Translations under genes and position numbers: made by a program
Notes under the pieces: generated by a model
What the model was told of the DNA's origin: nothing
Database searches by the model: none
Seen by the model: the letters and a program-made list of their open reading frames with translations, nothing else
Source: Melanocharis versteri
Taxonomy: Eukaryota; Chordata; Aves; Passeriformes; Melanocharitidae
NCBI GenBank assembly: GCA_013397845.1
Contig: VZTG01001880.1
Location: 1,285,357-1,349,356 of the forward strand
Length of the DNA: 64,000 bases
Direction of reading: 5' to 3'
Shown: one piece after another, positions 59,501-64,000 of the stretch
How positions within the stretch are numbered: position 1 is the stretch's first letter
How the letters are laid out: each line of letters opens with the position of its first letter

Positions 59501-62052
59501 ATGCCCCGGTGAGGAGAACAGGGTGGCATTGGGCAGTCTGTCCCTTGCAGCCACAGGTGTCCCAGCCAGCCCAAAGCAGCCTTTGCCTCCTGGTGCTGCC
59601 TTAGAGAATGGGGGCTCCAGGTGGTCCTACAGTGGGACAATAGGCAGTGGGACTGTGGGAGCCCAGAGCAGTTATATGGGTGCTTCCCAGGCTGAAGTGC
59701 AGAGTCAGGCTCTGTGCTTTGACCCTGCGGGATCTGGGCACCCGCTGGAGCTGGGATGCCAAGTACCACACATGCACTTCTGCTGCAGTAGCTCACAGCT
59801 TGCTGGTAAACCCTTTATGAAAACATCCAGGGATCCCCACCACAGCTCAGGCTTCTGAGAGGGGACCCCTGAAGCCCTCAGTTACATGCATGGCTGGCAG
59901 CTCTTCCACGCCCCAGGGAGAGCACCTCCACCTCAATCAGCAAGGAGGCCAAGCAAGCTGGCCAACCCTCACGCCTGTCCTGCTGCCTGGTGACTTTTCC
60001 CCATCATATCTGAGCCTGATGGCTGCTTCCCGTCACCCAGGCATGGCCAGGCTGTCCTAGGCTCCCCTCTAGACAAAAAGGGCTCAGCAGAATAACACTG
60101 GTCAGTGTGTGAAGGTGGGCACCCTGGAAGCACTGGAGCAAAGGCTGGAGGGGACCAGCAAGAGGCTGAGGCATCAGAATCTCTCACTCCAGAGGGTGTC
60201 AGGCAAGAAGGGAGCAGAGTCATGGATTCCAGGTGTGGGTGAATGGAGGAGGAGGAGGTGCTTCAGCTCTGGGCAGGGATGTAGGCACCAGGGACACAGC
60301 ATCAAGGGAGGGAGAGCAGTTACAGTCAGGAGCAGCAGAGAGACAAAGACAAGCCATACCTGCACTTCCCATCCTGGTCACAGCAGCCATGGGCGAGATT
60401 ACAGCGCTCACTGCAGTCATCCCCTACAAGACAAGAGACATGTGCAGTTGGATTAAGCAGAGACTATAGATGATTCCAGATCTGCCCATGGCCCTGGGTG
60501 TTTCCTTAAGTGCTCAGCCTACCTGTCCCCAGAACTGTAGGGTGGGGGACCTTCCTTTCACTGTCTGGATGCCACACAAGAAATGAAGATTTTACAGTAA
60601 CCCAAGCAGCAGTAACACTGTCTTTATTGAGAAATGGGGCTCTGCTTCAAAACTACCCAGTCTCTGGTCATCTTCCCCACCTTTTCTCTGCTGCCTCCCT
60701 TAGATTTTGGGCCCTTCTGGGCAGAAGCTGGGGTTGCCCATGCATTAAGACAACCTGTGTAATAGGGACTGACCCACCTGGGACCTTGGTCCCACAGTCT
60801 TGCAGCAAGTATGGTGGGAAAGCTCAGGGCCAAGTACTGCAAGGAGCACAAAAGGACCAAGGATGGAAATGGAAAGAATGGTTCTTTATCTCCCAGGATG
60901 TCGCCATCCCAAGGGACAGCTATTGGCACACGGCGGTCTGACGGGGGCTCCTGCCCTCTTCCAGGACCCAGCTGCCAGCGCTCCCCTTCCAGCACAGGGA
61001 AGCAGGACTTGGCATCACATGGGGCCAGGTATCCAGTTCTGTTTATTTATTTAAAGGCCACAGAAGCTGTAACTGAGTCATGGCCTCGCTGTGCCACTTC
61101 TCATCCTCTCCTTTGTGCCAGGTGTTCCCTTTCATCTCCGCCTTCCCCTCTCCCCATCACTTGCTTGCATCTTAGCTCCACAGGGGAGCTGGTTCACTCT
61201 GGCTCCATGAGTAGAACTAGAGCAAATGTCAAGAAGCAGGGGGTTTCTCCAGAAGTCTTGTGCAATCTCAGGCCAGGCCCAGGAGGTGAATGTCCTTACC
61301 TGAGCCCCTCCATCCTGGACCAAACCAGATTAAAGCCCCCATGCCTAGAGATGCACTCAGGCTTTCCCGAGCAGCATTTTGTGCTGCCTGGTAAAACGAG
61401 CAGGGGAAGAAATCCCCTGTGCATGCAGTTTTGCTGCAGTGAGGCAGCAGGTCCCACTGCACAGGGTAAGAGCCTCCCAAAACAAGTCACTATGGAGCTG
61501 GAACAGTGTCCTGGGACTGCTCAGCCCCAAGCCTGGGTATCGTCAACTTTCCTATTTGTAACCATTTCTCCTAGCACATGGCTTTGGGAATTCATTGCTT
61601 ATCCAGAGCAGGGATAGAGCAAACTAATCTTTGGGAAAGGATTTTGTCTCACTGGATCCAGGGCTAGCTGTTCACTTTTGGGACCTTCTTCCCCCTGAGC
61701 AAGCGCATTGGTTTGGGAACCCCTTCACTCTGAGACAAACAGAGCAGCAGGGATGTCTCACTGCCAGTCTGTTCAGGCACTGCCACCCCTGTGGGCAAGA
61801 GCTTATAAGGTGCCTCCAGTGTCACACCCCAGGTGATTAATGACTGGGCAGCATTTTCTGCTTTTCCAGGTCAGACCATCTCTATTTTGCATGGAAGACT
61901 GAGGAGATTTCAGCAATGCCAAGGACAGGTTTGGAAAGATAGATATGAAAGAGAAGGACCCATATCTACAGAGACTCACCTTGCACAAGCTGGTGATGGG
62001 CCAAGAGGATCCAAATCAAGGACATGAGCTGGAGACAGAATCTCCTGAGCAT
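55724..62052 (-). CDS. DLK2: DLK2 delta-like non-canonical Notch ligand 2 (gene span)
   Basis: Type I membrane protein related to DLK1. It has EGF repeats but no DSL domain; the family dampens Notch signalling and affects adipocyte differentiation (published for mouse Dlk2). Coding exons in transcript order: 62052-61980, 60423-60360, 57973-57843, 57237-57093, 56501-55724. They sum to 1191 nt, giving 396 residues, against 383 in human. Layout: signal peptide 1 to about 25, six EGF repeats (about 26-247), Pro/Thr-rich stalk, membrane span about 328-350, and short cytoplasmic tail ending KTTEL. EGF5 and EGF6 begin with calcium-binding-type VDDC and NDC. N-glycosylation sequons are at N156 (NFT) and N297 (NHS). 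All junctions are GT-AG and in phase. Confidence 0.97.
56502..57092 (-). other. DLK2: DLK2 intron 4
   Basis: About 0.6 kb. It contains a 17-bp perfect inverted repeat with an 11-nt spacer (56866-56910), preceded by two copies of an 8-bp direct repeat GATGAACA. No exon is visible. Confidence 0.85.
56866..56910. repeat. Perfect 17-bp inverted repeat (stem-loop)
   Basis: Left arm TGAACAGATTCCTGTCC (56866-56882), right arm GGACAGGAATCTGTTCA (56894-56910), spacer of 11 nt. The arms are exact reverse complements; the next flanking pairs do not match. Confidence 0.95.
57093..57237 (-). CDS. DLK2: DLK2 coding exon 4: EGF3 and start of EGF4
   Basis: 145 nt reading IHICEHQSPCQNGAQCIYDR, then EYSCLCPEGFHGKDCEMK and GPCEKAG. 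The acceptor is TTTCCCCCTCAG and the donor CAGG|GTGAGA. The six EGF cysteines of repeat 3 are all present. Confidence 0.96.
57238..57842 (-). other. DLK2: DLK2 intron 3
   Basis: About 0.6 kb. I see nothing in it beyond the splice sites. Confidence 0.8.
57843..57973 (-). CDS. DLK2: DLK2 coding exon 3: end of EGF1 and EGF2
   Basis: 131 nt reading CDPGWEGEYCEECVRMPGC, then LHGTCHQPWQCICHTGWAGK and FCDK. The acceptor is CCTGCAG and the donor AAAG|GTGAGT. It is the most conserved exon, matching mammalian DLK2 almost residue for residue. Confidence 0.97.
57974..60359 (-). other. DLK2: DLK2 intron 2
   Basis: About 2.4 kb with many GC-driven short open frames on both strands, none with recognisable homology. 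A short AT-rich ATATATATTAAT-type stretch lies near 58938-58955. Confidence 0.8.
60360..60423 (-). CDS. DLK2: DLK2 coding exon 2: start of EGF1
   Basis: 64 nt reading DDCSERCNLAHGCCDQDGKC, with AG left over to complete Arg. The acceptor is CTTGTCTTGTAG and the donor GCAG|GTATGG. It was too short for simple ORF finding and was identified by homology and phase. Confidence 0.95.
60424..61979 (-). other. DLK2: DLK2 intron 1 (coding part)
   Basis: About 1.6 kb. A plus-strand open frame of 268 codons (60811-61617) has biased, repeat-poor composition and no family I know; I treat it as non-coding. Confidence 0.75.
61980..62052 (-). CDS. DLK2: DLK2 coding exon 1: signal peptide
   Basis: ATG at 62052-62050 (ACCATG context) encodes MLRRFCLQLMSLIWILLAHH then QLVQ, with a G before the GTGAGT donor. 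It is a typical secretory signal: basic start, hydrophobic core. Cleavage is likely just before DDC of EGF1. The phase matches exon 2 (G + GG = Gly). Confidence 0.88.
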
Positions 62053-62081
62053 GGTCAGTGTGGCCCCACCGAGATGAACAC
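62053..62081 (-). other. DLK2: DLK2 5' UTR part of exon with start codon
   Basis: A splice acceptor (TTTCTCTCTGTAG) ends at 62082, 29 nt before the start codon, so an untranslated exon lies further right, probably in the CpG-rich DNA at the window end. Confidence 0.6.
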
Positions 62082-63529
62082 CTACAGAGAGAAAAAGAGC
62101 AAGCTCAGCAAAGTCCCTTGGCTGACACCACAGCTTCATATCACATATCCCTTCCCCTCTGCTACCTGGGAGTTTTGAGTTGAAACATGCAGTTTTATAC
62201 AGACTTGTCACCACACTCCCCTCTGTCCTTCCAGACTCCTTCCTCTAAGTCAGCGTTGGGGCACTAAGAATTAAAAAGCTTTTGAAAACACGTGTAGGGG
62301 AGAACCGAGCGTGCACACTCAATCCTGAGTGTGTAATAGCTCAGGCAGTTACACTGCATCTTGGAGCACGTGCCCCTGGTAGCTGCTGTCAAGAGATCAG
62401 AAACCTCCAGAAATACCAACCCAGCTGCAGGGACCTTCATCTTCCTTCCCTAGATCTGGGAGGCTTCAGCTTCGTGTAAATAAGGTCCTCCTGTGCACAT
62501 TCGAATTAATAGATGGGCTGAGTGCTTTTTACAGTGCCCAGGCTGCTTTTCAAACCCTGCAGGAGAGCAGGGAGTCCAGTAGGTGTATCAGAGGAGCAGG
62601 CAATAAACAGCATCCCTCTTTCATTGTCCAAGGAAGAGAGTGAAGCAACAGGCACCAGAGCTGGGCTGCAGCCCCGGGCAGGAAAGGCGAACACACACCT
62701 CTCACTAGGTGCGGTCCTTTTCCTCAGCTGTCCTGCAGAGAGCCCCGTCAGCCCAAGGTTCCTGCACCCATCTATTTTCCGACCGCCTCCTGCCCTCTTG
62801 AAGTAGCATTAAATACTTTCCAAAAATGCTTCATTCCCTCCCAGCCTTCTGGGGGTGTTAAGGGCAGGAAATTCGAGGGTGATATCATAAATATATTACT
62901 GTAATGAGATGGGAGGGGTTAAACAGTTCTGTTAGGAGAATGGTGAAGGTATGGAGCAGACTCTATGCAGCTGCGTGGGTGTGATGAACAGGGGCCATTC
63001 CACTTTCGGCTTGATTCTTTAGCTCTAGAAGGTTATATTTGGTCCATAGTTGTGTGAGAGACTTCTCAGATGGGGACATAAGTCCTCCCACCCACCTGCA
63101 TGTACACACGCATTGCAGGAAGAGGTTTTGGGGTCCCTGCTAGGGGCTTCACCTGCCTGGACCGGACAAAATAGCCCATAAAAGCAATGATGTTGCTCGA
63201 AGCATCTCTCCAGCAAACAAACCAATGAAGGATGCACCATTTTCACAGGGGCTACAGGATGCTACTGTCACTGCCCCAGCCGAATCCCGCCACGGATTGC
63301 TGCATCCTCCCTCCCCACAGTCCCTTTGACACTATGCTTGCAGGACCCTCCTTCACCTCCTGCCCCTAAGCACTGGGCAGTGGCAAACAGCTGCTGCATT
63401 TCAGGGGAGGGTGAAGCAATTGCTATGAAACTTATAAAATCATTTAGGGCTGGAGAGTGAGTATCATGTTCCTTCAGGGCTGTGAGAAGCATAAGCTCCG
63501 AGCACATGTCATTGCAGAGGCTGCTTTTC
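62082..63529. other. DLK2 5' intron or upstream region
   Basis: About 1.4 kb of mixed composition. It is likely the first intron of DLK2 if the CpG-rich block to the right holds the promoter. I see no coding exon. Confidence 0.6.
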
Positions 63530-64000
63530 CCCCACAGCTCCCCACTCGAGGCGCAGCCTCTCAGACCTCCCGACGTAGCCCCCCCATGGGTGCTACTCCC
63601 AGCAGAACCCCCGGGGTCGCCCCGGACCCCGGCATCCTGGGGGGCAGCTGGTGCCCAGGAGAGGCGTGAGCAGCTCCCACCTGGGCAGGCCTGGCTTTGG
63701 GTCGCAAGGACACGGGCGAGGGAGCTCCCTCCGTCCCACTCGTCCGCCTCTGCCTGGCCGGGCTGGGGGCTACCAGACCTCCAAGTGCTGCGAGGACGCC
63801 GTCCGAGTCTATTAACCTCCCTCACGAGGATATGAGCGACCTCTGTGCGCTCGGGGACTACCAGGGACATCCCCTGGACGTGGGGTATCAGGCACTGCCC
63901 CTATTCTGAAGGCTATCGGGAGCCCTCCGCACTGGGGTCCGGGGGCAGCAGCGGGAACCCGGGGGATGCCGCGCCGCTGCGGCTCGCCGCGCCTGTCCCC
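63530..64000. promoter_or_regulatory. DLK2: CpG-rich block, probable DLK2 promoter region
   Basis: CG dinucleotides become frequent from about 63545 to the window end. The position, 1.5 kb upstream of the DLK2 start codon on its 5' side, and the need for an untranslated first exon both fit a DLK2 CpG-island promoter. It could also belong to the next gene (TJAP1 in human). The island continues past the window. Confidence 0.5.

Noticed and set aside
60811..61617. Plus-strand 268-codon open frame inside DLK2 intron 1
   Set aside because: Low-complexity Ser/Pro/Gly composition, no recognisable domain, no splice context, and the region is GC-rich enough to keep frames open by chance.
63268..63870. 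Minus-strand 200-codon open frame upstream of DLK2
   Set aside because: Lies in the CpG-rich block; composition (Gly/Ser/Ala/Arg) is what random GC-rich DNA gives, and no homology is recognisable. It could include 5' UTR of DLK2 but is not supported as protein.
1..64000. CRISPR arrays, bacterial operons, phage or toxin-antitoxin systems, endogenous retroviral coding sequence
   Set aside because: None seen. Gene structure is intron-rich and vertebrate, repeats are CR1 tails and simple repeats, and no gag, pol or env-like frame is recognisable.

Overview
This is ordinary nuclear chromosomal DNA from a vertebrate, most probably a bird. The pointers are several 3'-truncated CR1 LINE copies with the typical avian tail, compact GT-AG introns, CpG-island promoters, and a gene order (ZNF318 - ABCC10 - DLK2) that matches the block on human chromosome 6p21.1. 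Three protein-coding genes can be reconstructed exon by exon. I found no bacterial-type operon, CRISPR array, integrated virus or insertion sequence.

Layout. 1-5.6 kb is gene-poor DNA with one CR1 and a possible minus-strand splice donor at the extreme left edge. 5.6-31.9 kb is ZNF318 on the minus strand. Its large last exon (6652-9405), two matrin-type zinc-finger exons, coiled-coil exons and two big upstream exons can all be placed; exon 1 runs into an assembly gap (31480-31641) inside a CpG island. 32.1-37.0 kb is a gene-free spacer. 37.0-53.6 kb is ABCC10 (MRP7) on the plus strand: a CpG-island promoter, then 21 coding exons from 37782 to 53221. Their summed length is divisible by three (1537 residues), and a poly(A) signal lies at 53566. 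53.6-55.7 kb is a convergent spacer with a CR1 tail. 55724-62052 is DLK2 on the minus strand: five coding exons, 396 residues, signal peptide, six EGF repeats and one membrane span. Its probable promoter CpG island lies at about 63.5-64.0 kb.

How the genes relate. ZNF318 and ABCC10 are divergent, with CpG islands about 5 kb apart. ABCC10 and DLK2 are convergent. From family knowledge, ZNF318 is a nuclear matrin-finger protein involved in nuclear-receptor co-regulation and in IgM/IgD transcript processing; ABCC10 is a long multidrug-resistance-type ABC exporter; DLK2 is a non-canonical, DSL-less Notch ligand. Nothing in the sequence suggests a shared pathway; their linkage looks like conserved synteny.

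Most useful second-look items: the ABCC10 exon 12/13 junction, where a tandem donor and a tandem acceptor give four possible joins and only one keeps the frame; the short first coding exon of ABCC10 at 37782, easily missed because the next exon has a long open frame; the ZNF318 first exon hidden by the gap; an apparent lineage-specific insertion in the ABCC10 linker; and a 17-bp perfect stem-loop in a DLK2 intron. I do not think the window holds a previously undescribed system.
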